Notes: generated from the sequence alone by a model not told the origin. DNA of 64,000 bases from Daucus carota subsp. sativus (GCF_001625215.2 NC_030381.2:55946714-56010713), one strand, 5' to 3'. Shown: positions 1-12,491, counted from the first letter of the stretch. Made by a program: numbers and translations.

Positions 1-609
1 ATTGTTCTAATCATTTAATTTGGATTATAATTCTACAGATTTCACAGTTTATGTACCTTTTCCATATCTAATTACTTATTATTATTCATTTATAGAAAAA
101 TCGTATTAAAAATGTAAATGATGATAATCATTTTGAAAAATAATTGACAATTTATTTTAAAAAAAGAGAAAGCCATGGAATTCTTATTCTTTAAACAGTG
201 ATGGGAGGACTAGTGTTAATGAATGCTCCATTTATAAAATGCAACAAATCTTACGCACTCTGGTTGAATAAGCACAAGAGATGTGCTGGTGACTGGTGAG
301 TTTGAAGTTTGAAATGTGCTTACAGATTGTCAAACAGTTGATGTCAGATGCAATGAATGTCAATCTAATCTAAAACCAACAATACATCCAATGTCGCATT
401 TTATTACTGCGGGGCCCATCTTGTTTGTTACAGTACTACTAAAAACGGGGCCCATTTCAAACTAATAGCCAGATCAACTCTTTTATGTGCATGGGAGTTG
501 GGACTATGGGAGTAAATAAACAGTTCGACAGTGGTCACTGTTGCTAGCTGCTTATACCGTCTTAGAATCTGATATCGTGTTTTTAGTTGAAGTTAAAATT
601 TCATGATTT

Positions 610-803
610 CCTCTTAGTGTCCCATATGGTTGGACAATGACGCTTAAAACTTGCTCCTTGAGATCACGAGTTCAATTCTTAGACACTTGAGAAGTAAGCG
701 GGCTATCATGCTCGGGGATATAAGTGTGCTAATAACCTAATCGGATTAGTTGAGGTGCACGCAAGCTGGCTTGAACACCGGTTTAACAAAAAAAAAAAAT
801 ATA
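610..803 (+). mobile_element. tRNA-derived SINE-like element
   Basis: The sequence has a polymerase III box-A-like stretch near 627-642 and a box-B-like GAGTTCAATTC at 668-678 inside the typical context GAGATCACGAGTTC. It ends in an A-rich tail at about 787-803. Imperfect flanking repeats, TTCATGATTT before and TTCATAGATTT after, look like a target-site duplication. These three traits together are those of a plant tRNA-derived SINE. The box B is diverged from the consensus, so the copy is probably old and inactive. Confidence 0.6.
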
Positions 804-1402
804 AAAAATTCATAGATTTGTGAAGCAGAAATGTACATTCACATTAAAATATACTACCAGAGTGTGATCAAAGACGAATTTAGGAGGAGGCATGCGGTAC
901 TCATGTTCTCCTTATATTTATTAGTTTTTATATATTTTAATCATTCTAAATTTTATAAAATTATAGATATGTCTCACAAAATTTAAATAATAAAAAAGAG
1001 TTTTTCGAAAATTGTTTAATACTCTCAAAATCGGATCCTAAATCCTCACCGGGGCGTGACAGAGATGACACGCACTATTACTAGTAGCTCAACAAAACAG
1101 AGTGAAAACAGAAGAGGGGGATGCGGGTGGTGTGATGTAGTGGTTTTTACTTAAAAAGGTTGCTGGCTTTATTCAACAAAACTCTTCTGCAGTGCCTTGT
1201 CCAACTCTGTACAAGAGTGTACATTCTTTTACCGCCTATATGCCTCTGTTTTTATTTGTCAAACAAGTTAAATTACTGGACTTGTGCAGCTAACGTGTCC
1301 TTCTAACATCTATCATGAAATATAATGATTATTATCATGCAAGAATTAAAAACCCTACTGAAAATGGCTTCATCAATCGTTCGCACCCCATTAAGATACA
1401 CA

Positions 1403-1880
1403 GGGGTGTTTGGGCAGCGCTTTTAAGCGCGGCTTCTAGAGTTACTCCCTCCGTCCCACCAGGTTCTTTACGTTATTTTTTGGCACGCATTTTGAGACTC
1501 CGATAAAATATAGTTCTATAATGTGTTTTTTCTGGAAAAAAATCCTGAAAAAAAGTTTGACGTTTAAACTTTTATTCAGAAAAAAAATAATTTAAAAAAA
1601 CGTTAATGAACTATACTTTATAAGAGTCTCAAAATGCGTGCAAACAGTGAACGTAAGCTTCCTGCTGGGACGGAGGGAGTATAAGTTAAAAGCTAGAAAC
1701 ATTTATTCGTATCGTTTGTGTAAAAAATCAAGAAGCAAAGAATACTAGTTTTTGTTTCTTGACTTCTACTTCTTTCCCAAACATTTTAATCACTTACAAG
1801 TCTTAACTTGTTTTTAACTTCTATTTAACTTTTTTACTTTAAACAAAAAGTACTTATTTTAATCTCAACCAAACGTCCTC
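1403..1880. mobile_element. Inverted-repeat element with GGGGTGTTTGG termini, interrupted
   Basis: The left end GGGGTGTTTGGG and right end CCAAACGTCCTC are imperfect inverted repeats. The interior matches the element at 20266-20512 on both sides of the Stowaway at 1445-1679, so the Stowaway landed inside this older copy. No clear target-site duplication could be found, so the superfamily is left open; hAT is possible. Confidence 0.55.
1445..1679. mobile_element. Stowaway-like MITE, nested
   Basis: The 235-bp element has terminal inverted repeats CTCCCTCCGTCCC and GGGACGGAGGGAG, which are the Stowaway (Tc1/mariner) hallmark, and is flanked by TA on both sides (1443-1444, 1680-1681). It has no coding capacity. 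It sits inside the inverted-repeat element at 1403-1880, which gives the order of insertion. Confidence 0.88.
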
Positions 1881-2699
1881 GTAAATTGCGAGGACAAAAG
1901 AAGTTGAAATGGGCATGAGAGTATGGGAAGGGTGAAAAGTCAAGAGTTGGTTTAGGCAATACCATCTGTGCAGTTTTTGTAGCGTACTGTGGATTTGGTC
2001 TGCTGCTGCATGCTCCATCCAAACAACTGTTCCTTTCTACATCTCACATACAAAACAAGATCTTGTGAGTTGACTAATAATAAGCCAGGGTTTGTGTTTG
2101 CACAGCAGTAGCTTTCAACACTTTTAACAGTGACAAATCTTGTACTGGGACACTTGATTTACTGTATAATTGGGTTTAAAAGGCCGGAACTTGGGATTGA
2201 GTTGTGAACTTGTGGATATACGAGGGGACCAAATATAAAGTCCCCAGATTCGCCACTTCATATCAGGCACGGATTTGATAGATGTAAAAACAGACAAGGA
2301 TATTTTAATGTGAAAATAAAGAGATGCGGAATTGTGAGATTTTCGCATTAATTTATATACCAATTTTATTTTATTATAATAATTTTAAACATTTGTGCAT
2401 GTATAAAAGATTAAAGAAGAGTGAAATAGAAAATTTCATTTGTGAATATATAGTTGCATTGAGGCGGTTTGTAATTAACAAGTTCCATCATTTTAACATA
2501 GAATTCAAAATATGTATGTCATTTACCAGGATCAAACCCCTAACCACAATTTTTCTAACAGTCTTTTGTAAATTAATTTTATTTATCATTTTTACTTCAT
2601 CGATATGTTCTGCTTACCGTGAGATTTAGGACTCCCGTGTCCAAACTTATTTGATCACCACGGTCCAAGTTAATAACAAGCCTAATTCAAAATTTAATA

Positions 2700-2917
2700 C
2701 TCCCTCTGTCCCATTTTAATTGATGTTTGACTTTTTAACACGTATATTGAGGTGTAAAAAGACAATGTCTACGCTTAATAAAAAAATTCAATTCTTATAT
2801 CAAATAAAAGTTTAGTTTCTAAACTTTTATTTGATATAAATTTTATAAAGAATAATTATATTTAGATGTGATTTTTTTAACACCAAGTCAAAAGCAGTTA
2901 AAATGGGACGGAGGGAG
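2700..2917. mobile_element. Stowaway-like MITE
   Basis: The 218-bp non-coding element has termini CTCCCTCTGTCCC and GGGACGGAGGGAG, flanked by a TA target duplication (2698-2699, 2918-2919). The subterminal sequence ATTTTAATTGATGTTTGACTT is mirrored near the right end, so the whole element can fold back. Confidence 0.85.
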
Positions 2918-3351
2918 TAGCAAGTTACTCCGCTGTTGGGAATCCTATTGATAACAAGTGTAACTATTTATGGTGAAAACGTAATGAACACATGAAACAA
3001 TTACTCCTATAGTCCTCCTGTATGAAACAATTCTGATGAAGTTGTACCATTCGCCGAGCCAGGTACAGAATTATTTATTGATGGTAATGGTGATTGGTGA
3101 ATGCCATGATTTCCCTCAACGCTTATTTAGTTAAACCAGGGTAACTCCATTGATTGTTTTTATCTGCATTTAAAATTTTCACTCTCGTTGATTCTGTGAT
3201 TGCAGTAAATGATACGCGACGTGACCCTGTCCGTGGACACTGATTTTCATTCATTTATACCACACTTCTGCATAAAATAAAGACTTAGAATCATGAATCA
3301 TGATATTCATGTTTGCTTTTGAGAGACTTGATGAAGACTTATAAACAAGTA

Positions 3352-3602
3352 CTCCCTCCGTCCCCCTGAGTAGTATACATTGGGGGACGGGGACGCGGCA
3401 CGGACTTTAATGCTCCTATAAAGTATAGTTGTGTAATTTATTTTTAAAATTTTTTTTTTCTGAATTAAAATTTGGATGTTATATTTTTATTCAGAAAAAG
3501 AAAATCTCAAAAATAAGTTACGGAACTATATTTTATAAGAGCATTGAAATGCGTGTCGAACAGTTGAAAAGAAACGTATACAATTAAATGGGACGGAGGG
3601 AG
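3352..3602. mobile_element. Stowaway-like MITE, subfamily shared with 39641
   Basis: The 251-bp element has CTCCCTCCGTCCC and GGGACGGAGGGAG termini and a TA duplication (3350-3351, 3603-3604). It carries an internal segment TTGGGGGACGGGGACGCGG near its left end that recurs in the element at 39641-39874, so the two form one subfamily. Confidence 0.86.
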
Positions 3603-3637
3603 TATGAATCAGTGTAATTTAAGGGTATTTTTAATAG

Positions 3638-4047
3638 TTAAGTTCAATGGAGTACAAAAAAAATTGGAGTATTGGAGTACAAAGTTTGATAAAATGTAAT
3701 CTAATCATCTAAATTTCAATTTTTTTTGTTCAATAATATTTGTAAATATTTGACAACCTGCATATTATGTTCTGCAACATAAACATCGTGATCAAATGGT
3801 AGAATAATTATTTTTATAAATTATAGGACTCTATGTTCTGCAATATGACTAATAAGCAGAACAATAATCTTAATACTTGTTAAAGTTGAAAGATATTAAT
3901 GATTAATTGACAATTATGTGCAAGACAACTTATAAATGATAGATTATATCAAAATTTGGATAATCAAAGATATTATATAGGATCAAACTAAAAAATTATG
4001 ATTTGTACTCCAATACTCCAATATTTTATGTACTCCATAGAACTTAA
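3638..4047. mobile_element. Unclassified 410-bp inverted-repeat element
   Basis: The left end TTAAGTTCAATGGAGTACA and right end TGTACTCCATAGAACTTAA are near-perfect inverted repeats. A second inverted pair, TTGGAGTATTGGAGTAC, lies just inside. There is no coding sequence. The outer TTAA could contain a TTA/TAA target duplication of PIF/Harbinger type, but this cannot be separated from the terminal repeat by eye. Confidence 0.6.
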
Positions 4048-4752
4048 CTCGTATTTTTAATATATACTATTTTTTAAAAATGCCGTCAAAATATTAAAAA
4101 ACAGTTTATTATGAATTTTTTTTTACAAAAAAGAGACAGGTAAAAAAAGATAGATGGCAAATGGTGTATCAACGACTTTGTGACCAACATTTCTATGTAT
4201 GTAAAATGTCACAAAAACGTCCAGTTAGATTTCAAATTACTATTTCTTGAGGAATTTCCAAGTGGACTCTCATCCTCTATGTATGCTCGTGCTGCTATAC
4301 AGATTTAGAGGATGGAATGTGCGAGGTCGATGTGGCCATGGACCTATAATTCATTTGGACATCTGCCGACTCAAAAAAGAAAAGTAGGACTGTGATTCTT
4401 TGAATGTTGGGCTTGGGACATCCATGCAGTTGATACAATTCATATTTTGTCAACACTAAATTCAGATTGTTATATACTCTAATAAACAAGGTAATAGGAC
4501 ACAGTTAGGCCAACTAAAACACTGTAAATAAAGCAATGATGCAACAAAAGTAAAAGAGGAGAGGTCATACACCTGCATTGCTGTCAATCAGTCATCAAAC
4601 TGAAATTACGAGTACTAATAACTTACTTAAATCTTCCCCATAAACCAGGCAAACAAAACACTATCCATCATGATCATCTACTCAGTCCTGAGAGACATTA
4701 TAGTAAATTGCATATTAAGAAACAGAAAACTTCAAATCTGAGGGAGGAGGCT

Positions 4753-6447
4753 TTAAGCTGCTTGCACCTCCTCCTCGCTCTTCTTCATCTTCTTGACAAT
4801 TGTTGGAGAGGTTATGGCCCAGATCACGCCATACGGGTCCTTGACTTTCCCCACTGGCGATGCCCCTTCACCCTCTTCGATTTCACCCTCGGAAACAGCA
4901 CCGGCCTTGACAGCATTGGCTATGGCGCCTTCAATGTCATCCGTCTCCAGGAGGAACCATAGTCCATTGCTCCCAGTTTTGTTCCTAACCATATATTACA
5001 CACTCGATCAGACCCTCATTTCCAAAATTGCTCACATAAACAATGACGCTGATAATTTACTTTCTCTTATTTACTGTATTTAGGACAAATATACAAATGA
5101 TACTAGTAAACTGTTGACAACAATGCAGTGGATTGAGATATGCAATCTCTTTAAAAATGTATGTTTTAATTTTTCATAATTATAAGAGATTAATTGTAAG
5201 TTCCTGACAAATATTTGTCAATTTGACTATAAAAACAATTTTTAAAAAAAAATCAGAAATGGACTACTAATTTAAAACATATAACTCCATTGCACAAATT
5301 TTAAGGTTTTAAAAAAACAGCATCTAAACATAATTATTCTTTTAAAATTTATATCATATAAAAATTTAGAATCTAAATTCTAATTTATTATAGGAATTGA
5401 AATTGAAATTTTGTGTTAAGTGTAAGAAGTGACATGAGTTACAATGGACAAATTGGACAAAAATGGTACATACACAAAGTAATGTTAAGTATCCAATCCT
5501 AATTGTTCCAATTTTTTTATCAAATAATGTGACAAACAAATGGCTTATTTGAAATGGATTGCTTATGTGTATAGAGGGTCCCATTAATGTTAAAACCAAT
5601 CAAACATTACAACCAGAATTTGGTAAAAAAAATACCTAACATTTTCCAAAACAAAAATATTAGTGGAATAAATAAATTGGTTGACTTGACAGAGAACTCA
5701 GCAATGCAATTGGAGGTAAACCGAGTCATGTTGAGATTAAAGAGGACCCAAATGTTGAAATGAGTACCCAGAAATTCATCCAATTACTAGGATTTCAAGG
5801 AATCAACCGGAGTGAAACTGATTTCCAGTTCTATAAGTTTGTAATAAAGAATAACTACCATTAATATATGATTTACACCATTTTTATTCAAGCAGTTTTA
5901 TACCATTCATATGCATGTATCAATGTAGGACTTGAAAAATTCAGAAACAAGACCTATAACATACAGCTTATATACCAGCAATTATGAAAAATAATATGAA
6001 CGGTGAAGAAAAGATGCAGACATACCCAAATAGTTGTAAATATTCTTCTATTCAACAGATCATGCGAGCAAAAACATGAATAAGTAAATATACTTCTATC
6101 AAAGACAGAGAGAGGAGGGAGAGAGGGAGGGGGAGCGTGAAAGTGAGAGAGAGAGAGAGAGAGATGAAGGCTAACATTGCAGATGAGTGATCTGAGAGGT
6201 CAGAGACAAGAAAAATGGTGGAACCGAGTTTGAGCTCAGCAGAGACAACGAGTGGGAGCTCTTGATCAGCCTTCCTCTTGGTCTGAGTGACGTGATTAAC
6301 CTCCTGAGCACCAAACGCGGCCTTATAGAAGTGTACGGCATCACCTACTTTCCCTTCCTCTACAAACATCTGAGGCTTAAATGCCGAGAACGACACCGTC
6401 TTGCTCACGTCGTGAGCATCTCCGTTCTTGACCGCCTCTTCCGCCAT
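4753..6447 (-). CDS. VOC (glyoxalase-fold) protein, At5g48480-like
   Basis: Two exons, 6447-6176 and 4984-4753, give 167 residues; the join GCAAT|GTTAGC ... TTAG|GAAC restores one methionine codon and keeps frame. The protein resembles the small plant VOC/glyoxalase-bleomycin-resistance-fold family typified by Arabidopsis At5g48480. Exon 1 contains the segment KVGDAVHFYKAAFGA (about residues 32-46), and exon 2 the FLLETDDIEGAIANAVKAGA and GKVKDPYGVIWAI motifs of the second beta-alpha-beta-beta-beta unit. There is no signal peptide, so it is probably cytosolic. The metal ligands of true glyoxalase I are not evident, so lactoylglutathione lyase activity should not be assumed. The intron is about 1.2 kb and a (GA)n tract begins just inside its donor. 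The start codon lies 629 bp from that of the divergent PALE CRESS gene. Confidence 0.88.
6110..6165. repeat. (GA)n-rich microsatellite in VOC intron
   Basis: A purine-rich GA tract lies 10-65 bases downstream of the donor site of the VOC gene intron. Read on the coding strand it is a CT tract. A second short GA run is in the 5' leader at about 6463-6479. Confidence 0.9.
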
Positions 6448-7075
6448 AGCTAACTGTTATCAAGAGAGAGAGAGAGAGACAGTGAAGAAGAAGAAGAAAT
6501 GGTAAAAGCAGAGAGAGAAATCGGAGATGATAAAATGGTGGGGGTATGCATTTATAGCCTGCGGAGAAGCGGAACCGTTTGGCCCAGTTTTGGTTCTCAG
6601 GGTACATTTGGTATTCCCGACTTTTCCGCCCAATTGTATTTACTCAATCTCCCTTCGTTTTCGATTTCTTTTCCCTTCTTCTGATTTTTTAGATATTTAT
6701 TTAGTTACGTCATATATTTGAGTATAATAATAATAATGAAATTTTAATTTTGTGATTAATGGATTATGTGGTATAAAATAAAATTTATCAATTTATGAAG
6801 ATTAGTTATCGAATTTTATTATATATCATATATAAATATTAACTCTTTTATTTTGAGACTGTATTTATAATTAGTTTTTGTCGAAATATACGGGAAAATT
6901 TCGAGTTTAGAAACTTTAGATGCACTGATGCAGTAACGGCAGGGGAAGTGTGGATCAACAGAACAGGCCCATGAATGTTGAGCCCAGGACTTTTTACTAT
7001 TGGGCTTTGGCAAGTCATGTGTATATCCTGGAGTGTTATCGGGTAGACGTCACAAAACTCAGAGGGACACTTGCC
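6448..7075. promoter_or_regulatory. Divergent intergenic region, VOC and PALE CRESS
   Basis: These 628 bp separate the start codons of two genes read in opposite directions, so both promoters and 5' leaders must lie here or within adjacent leader introns. The VOC side carries a GA tract, as is common in plant leaders. An in-frame ATG exists upstream of the PALE CRESS start at 6950, but the translated segment does not look like a transit peptide. No clear TATA box was assigned to either gene. Confidence 0.55.
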
Positions 7076-10000
7076 ATGGGGTCTTCTATGTTATCTCCCT
7101 CTTGTAAATTCTCCGTATATTTTCCCCCTGCTTCTTTAGTGACAAATCGGTGGTATGATTATTCAAATTCATCATTTATTAAGTTTGATAAGCAAACTAA
7201 CAGGCAGAAGGTGAATAAGTGTAGTGCCAGTTATGAAGTTGGTGGAGGTTATTCACAAGAGGAATTGAATGCTAGAGACAGCACAAGAAGAAAGCAGCAG
7301 GGGAAAGAGGAGCCATCTGTTGATTCTTCTGCTCAGTATCAAGCTATCCTCAAAGGTGGAGATCAAGTCACCTCTGTTCTTGAAGAGATTGCGAAGCTGG
7401 TCTCTCTCTCTCTCTCTCCCTCCCTCTCTCCTTCTCTCCCCCCCCCCCCCCCCCTCTCTCGCTCTACCTATGCTTGTTATTAAGGATATCTTAGTCCTGT
7501 TTCAGGGTTAGTAAGTGGAAATGTGATATTAGTTTTATTATTTTATAAATTTTAGTTAATTGTCAATTTTAATAATTGTCAAGCGAGGCTGGAGAGGTCT
7601 ATGAGCATTGTAAACCCTGTGCTAAATTCCTAAACCACACAACACTCTTTGGGTTTAGTCGAGTACTCTAACATTTGGAGATAGTGAAGCTATGCTTTAT
7701 TGGCAAATAATCCAAGTTTCAGACTAGATAGCCTCACTCTTTAGTCAACTAGGTACCCTCACTCTTTGGTTGTCTTAATTGGTAAACACGTTGTTTGTAG
7801 CTCCACCATTCTCTGGAGTACCACTTATGCAGATGTGCAATTAATGATCTGTATTATCCTGCTTCTTCTTTGTCAGTTCTTACAATGTAATTCTCTGAAT
7901 GTTATATAGTCTTGGATATCTTTATATTGTTTACATTTTGGTGGCTGAGTTTGTTTCATATTTGTGGACTGATACAGTTGGAAGACGATAACATGGATGA
8001 AGCATCCGAGGAGATGGCCGTGCAGTTGGCTGCACAAGGAGTGATTGGGAAGAGAGTTGATGAGATGGAGTCAGGATTTATGATGGCCCTAGATTACATG
8101 ATACAATCTGCTCAGAATGACCAGGATGATAAGGTATCTTGTTTTGACTATATTTACAGCAACTACTTACCTGTCCAATGCTCCAACGTTTTGCATTTCT
8201 TTGACTGAATTTCATAACTATGTATGGCCTCATCATCTTTAAATTATGGCTCCAGCGCAAGGCACTTTTGGAGGTGATTAAAGAAACCGTCTTGTCACAT
8301 CTTACAAAGAAATGCCCTCCACATGTAAGAACATGCCTTAACCAAATGAATATTATAATCGTTTGTGAAAGTGTATCAACTTTGCCCTCCATGCTGAATA
8401 GATATCTCTTATTCATTATCCAGGTTCAAGTGATTGGACTTTTGTGTAGAACTCCTCAGAAAGATAGCAGAAGTGAGTTACTTAGGCGAGTTGCTGCAGG
8501 TGGTGGTGCTTTTAAAAGTGCGGATGGCACAAAAGTTCATCTTCCAGGAGCAAACCTAAACGACATAGCTAACCAGGCTGATGATTTACTAGAGGTATCA
8601 ACCTAAGTTCAGTGGCATCATGCTTGCATATCTCTGAATTCCTGATCATGCATAGAGCATTTAAATAGTAATCTGTGAATTGTGGATAACATACGGTTAA
8701 TTTTAAGATGTCTCCACAGCTGCCTTTAGTTTTTTCATAAGATAACAATCTTTGGCCAAAAGAGACATTTAGAAGGCACTGGTTACCACTTTGAATATAA
8801 ATGTATCCTTCCTAGACCATGCAGTATCCTTCATGTAGTCCATACATTTAAGTTTTACTCTCCTGAAGGAAAAGGCCTTCACCTCTAAAATGCAAATGTT
8901 TGAGAGGATTATTATATCTTAGATATTTATAATTCTCGGCCTCGATGCTGCTTCTATATGTTAATACAAAAATCTATATCATTAACATGATGATAAATCT
9001 AAATTGGATGGGTAATATTTAATGATCAATATATATACATTGTTCTACAACCATAGACAGTAATAGTATGGACTGTGGAAGCTTAAAGGGAGTTTACCAG
9101 TCGCTATTTGTATCATACTCCTATCGCAAGTGATTTGTATTGCCTGTATTATTTTCTGTTATCCGACCATGATAGCAAGTTTGGCCTCTTATAATTTAAA
9201 AGAAATGGATTTCAAATAAATTAGGAGAAATATGGAAGAGGATTGGAAGGAAGAATTGCTTAGCAATGTTTCGTTCAATGTTTTTGCGAATAATTTTAGT
9301 TTATAAATGAAAACAAATTTCACTTATATAAAAAGAGCGAAAGGCTCAGTATCGACCAACTTTGTAGGAGCATATTCTTGATAAATTGCTACTTGTTCTA
9401 CTCCAGAATCACTTGACTAGTGTATATTTGTCCTAAAATGTCAAGGATATTAGTTGAGAGTGTAAAGTACAATTGCAAGTATCCGATATGTAAATTAAGT
9501 CTTCTAATTTCTTTGCTTATGTGATGCATTATTAAACTGAACTTCTTCTTGAAGTAATGTTGCTTCTCACTTTAGCAGAGCTCGCTATGTTGAAATGTTT
9601 TTGCTAGTATAATCAGGAGGCTCTGTGTTAGAACCAAGAAATGTCTTGCATACCCTGGAATTTGAAGTTATATTAGTTATGTAGAACATAGTCAGTAACC
9701 CTTCATATCCGAGCTGATCATGAGTTAGTATAGAGGGTTCAAATGCCACACACAACAAAATTATTAATGTTTATAGTACCTCCTGTAATTTTAGATATAT
9801 TGATTATACATTATACTATGTATCACCGAGCTGAGACCCCAAATTGGTTAAAGCTAAACCTGGCAATCGTCTCATGTAAGAAATGTCAAACCCATACACG
9901 AGACCAAATGAAAGTGTCGTGTTTCCATGTCATATATGAATGATAAAACCAAATGTTATAATATTATAAACACACCACTATCAATATTATATTATTACTT

Positions 10001-11884
10001 TTTAAAGGTTTTAATACACTTTTGGTGTTATAGTTTTTATAAGTTATAATATCCGTCATTTTTAATATTATAATATTGATTTCATGATGCAAACAGTATT
10101 CCTTTATATAATAATTTTATATGTTTTATGTACTTTTGTTCGTGTTCACTGTCCTAGTGAATTTTCGTGTTCATGTACAAAATTTTCAAGCCCACACTAA
10201 ATTTTCATGTCATGTACAAGACAAGATAGCGGGCTCTAGTTAATGCTGATTGTTTTACAAGGCGGTCAAGTGTTCAAATTGCTCCTGGCAACTTTTTTTT
10301 TTTGTTTATTTTTGGGGGTCTGTATCTTGGAGTACGCTGATCCGAGTTGCTGCCTTCGGCACTGAGTATAAGCATAACTTTTGTACTGAAACTAATGGTT
10401 AGAAATTAGAATACTGATTTCATGTGGTTAATATAAGGTGCAAGTTAGTTAGACCTTAGTCTCTCTCTCCTTATTAAGTACAACTCCCCTGCCCGAACTC
10501 ACTCCCATTTACTTCATAATAAGCATTATCTCTGCTAGCTGATCATATCTTTGCAGACAATGGAAACGCGGCCTGTTGTTCCTGACCGGAAGTTGCTTGC
10601 CAGACTTGTTTTGATAAGAGAAGAGGCCCGTAATATGATGGGAGGTGGAATACTAGATGAGAGAAATGACCGTGGTTTAAGTACACTCCCTGAACCAGAG
10701 GTATTTATTTGTCCGCATATTTAGTCACCAAAGTTTTTGTACAGCGGGGTTACTGGTTAGTTTAATTTTGTTGACACACATAATTATTTCTGAAATCCTT
10801 ATATGTTGACTTCAAAATTCTCTCATTTCGACAATTATGCATGCTATTCTACTTACCAATATTGGTTTTAATTATGTAACTACAGGTGTACTTTTTAACT
10901 AAACTTGTTGCTCTGAAACCTGGGAAAACTGTGCGTGAGATGATCAAAAATGTGATGCAAGGAAAAGATGAAGGTGCAGAGGAATCTGATGATGAAGAAG
11001 CAAGTAAAAATAGAAAAAGAGTTTCAAGTAGAATTGCTGGAAGGGTGAGATATTAGATAGATATGATATTTCCAGTAAAGTGTGCTAGTTTTCTGTGTGC
11101 ATGACCCTCTTGACATTATCCAGGCTACTGTTACTGGGGTGAAGCCATTGCCTGTGCGTCCAGGCATGTTTTTGGAGACCGTAACCAAGGTAGCATACAA
11201 CTCCATTAACTGATATTGGAATAACTCCTGCGCTGGAGATGTGTCAAAGAGAAAATTTATAAACAAATAACATTAACTTAATTCCATCATGGTCATTATT
11301 AAAGCACGAGCTTGCAGCTTGCCTAAATTTCACAATGTTTATCTATGCATTATTTATACATTGATTTTGACTAACATAATTTATAACCTAAAAGTGCATC
11401 TTAGACACATAATGCATGAGTATAATTGATCCTCTTTTGATACTTCTCTTGTCTGATATAGGTGCTAGGTGGTATATATGCAGGAAATGTCCCTGGTATC
11501 ACAGCACAACATCTTGAATGGGTAAACGTTTTTGTCTTTATGCACACACAAGGGCAATACATATAACACAACACGAGAACTTCGAAAAGTCTTGTTTTCA
11601 GGGATAACATGTTTTTAATAATTTATTTGAATACTTGCTTCGTTTTCCAATATTATCTTCTCCTGCAGATTTAATTTTCCAACTGCAGTCCCTTGAATAT
11701 AGCCTGTGGTTTCTGAAAATTTGTGTATTTAGAGTTTGGCTGCACAGGATTATTTCTTCTTTCTCATCTTTGTAAACCTTGGTTCTGCTCATAACAATGA
11801 AAGTTTCAGCATCTCTAAAATATGTGAACTTTTGTGCAGGTTCACCAGAATACTCTTCAAGTTCTTCAGGAAATAGCTTTCTAG
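7076..11884 (+). CDS. PAC: PALE CRESS protein, chloroplastic
   Basis: Nine exons all join in phase 0: 7076-7399, 7978-8133, 8256-8324, 8424-8594, 10557-10700, 10886-11044, 11124-11189, 11462-11521 and 11840-11884, giving 397 residues. The product matches plant PALE CRESS (Arabidopsis At2g48120), a plastid protein needed for chloroplast development and reported to associate with 23S rRNA during ribosome assembly. Diagnostic stretches are MDEASEEMAVQLAAQGVIGK, RVDEMESGFMMALDYMIQ, KRKALLEVIKETVLSHLTKK, LPGANLNDIANQADDLLETM and GITAQHLEWVHQ at the C-terminus. The N-terminal 60 or so residues are Ser-rich and acid-poor, as expected of a transit peptide. The acidic linker in exon 6 (EGAEESDDEE) is the least conserved part. 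The start at 7076 is chosen over an in-frame ATG at 6950. Intron 4 is nearly 2 kb. Confidence 0.95.
7401..7454. repeat. CT tract followed by poly-C run at splice donor
   Basis: Directly after the donor GT of PALE CRESS intron 1 (7400-7401) is a CT tract, then a run of about 17 C at 7438-7454. Such tracts change length easily, and this one sits in the donor region. Confidence 0.95.
10200..10370 (+). mobile_element. Possible SINE-like insertion in PALE CRESS intron 4
   Basis: Within the 2-kb intron a segment has a weak box-B-like GTGTTCAAATTGCTCC followed by a T-rich run and then AGTTGCTGCCTTCGGCACT. The layout recalls a tRNA-derived SINE, but no box A or flanking duplication was secured. This is a weak call. 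Confidence 0.25.
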
Positions 11885-12491
11885 CTATGCATGGCAGGCA
11901 TTACATCCATTTACCCATACAATTTTGACCGCAGTCCTTGATCATGGGATTACTTGTAAGCAAGATAGGTAATTTCAAGACCCAACTTAAATATCTATAG
12001 TGCATATATGCTCTCACTCGTTAAAAACCCAACCGAAGAATGTACTTATAGACGCAAGACGAGTGAGAAATCGTGATAGTCTTAATGGGGCTATTAGTAG
12101 TTTTGTCCTGCTAATTTATGTTAAGATACCCTTTGATAAACCTAGGCCTGGGTTTTGGTCAGGGAGCTGTGATTCTGCATGTATATGGCGTTTAAAATCT
12201 CAATTCTCTAGATTTAGTCAAGTTCACAGTTCAATAAACTAATAATTTCAGTATCGATGTTCTTGATTCTTATCAAAAAATTTAGTTATGAAGGATCTAA
12301 AGAGGAACTTGCCAATGAGCATTCCTTATTTGTAGCTTTGTAATTTTGGCCTAGTGGGTATCTTTCTTCTCTGGGTAACAAGAAATCAAGGGTTCATCTT
12401 CAACAGATGCAATTGTGTGTGACTATTCAAAGTTCTGTAATCAACCGCAACCCAAACAAAATAACATGAAAGAAAACGAAACGATTAAAAT

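Larger units (their letters stand above)
1..4752. other. Gene-free left flank with transposon remnants
   Basis: No convincing coding exon is seen on either strand. The stretch is AT-rich and holds a SINE-like sequence, an older inverted-repeat element split by a Stowaway, two more Stowaways and a 410-bp inverted-repeat element, each listed separately. The open frames present are short, lack family similarity I recognise and fall inside or between repeats. Confidence 0.7.

Noticed and set aside
2324-2629. 101-codon open frame, plus strand
   Set aside because: It is AT-rich with Ile/Phe-heavy composition, no family similarity, and no splice or promoter context.
6950-7075. Upstream in-frame start for PALE CRESS
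   Set aside because: The extra 42 residues (containing several acidic residues and His) do not look like a transit peptide, whereas the start at 7076 gives one.
9715-9745. tRNA-like or SINE box B (GGGTTCAAATGCC)
   Set aside because: No cloverleaf, box A or tail could be built around it.
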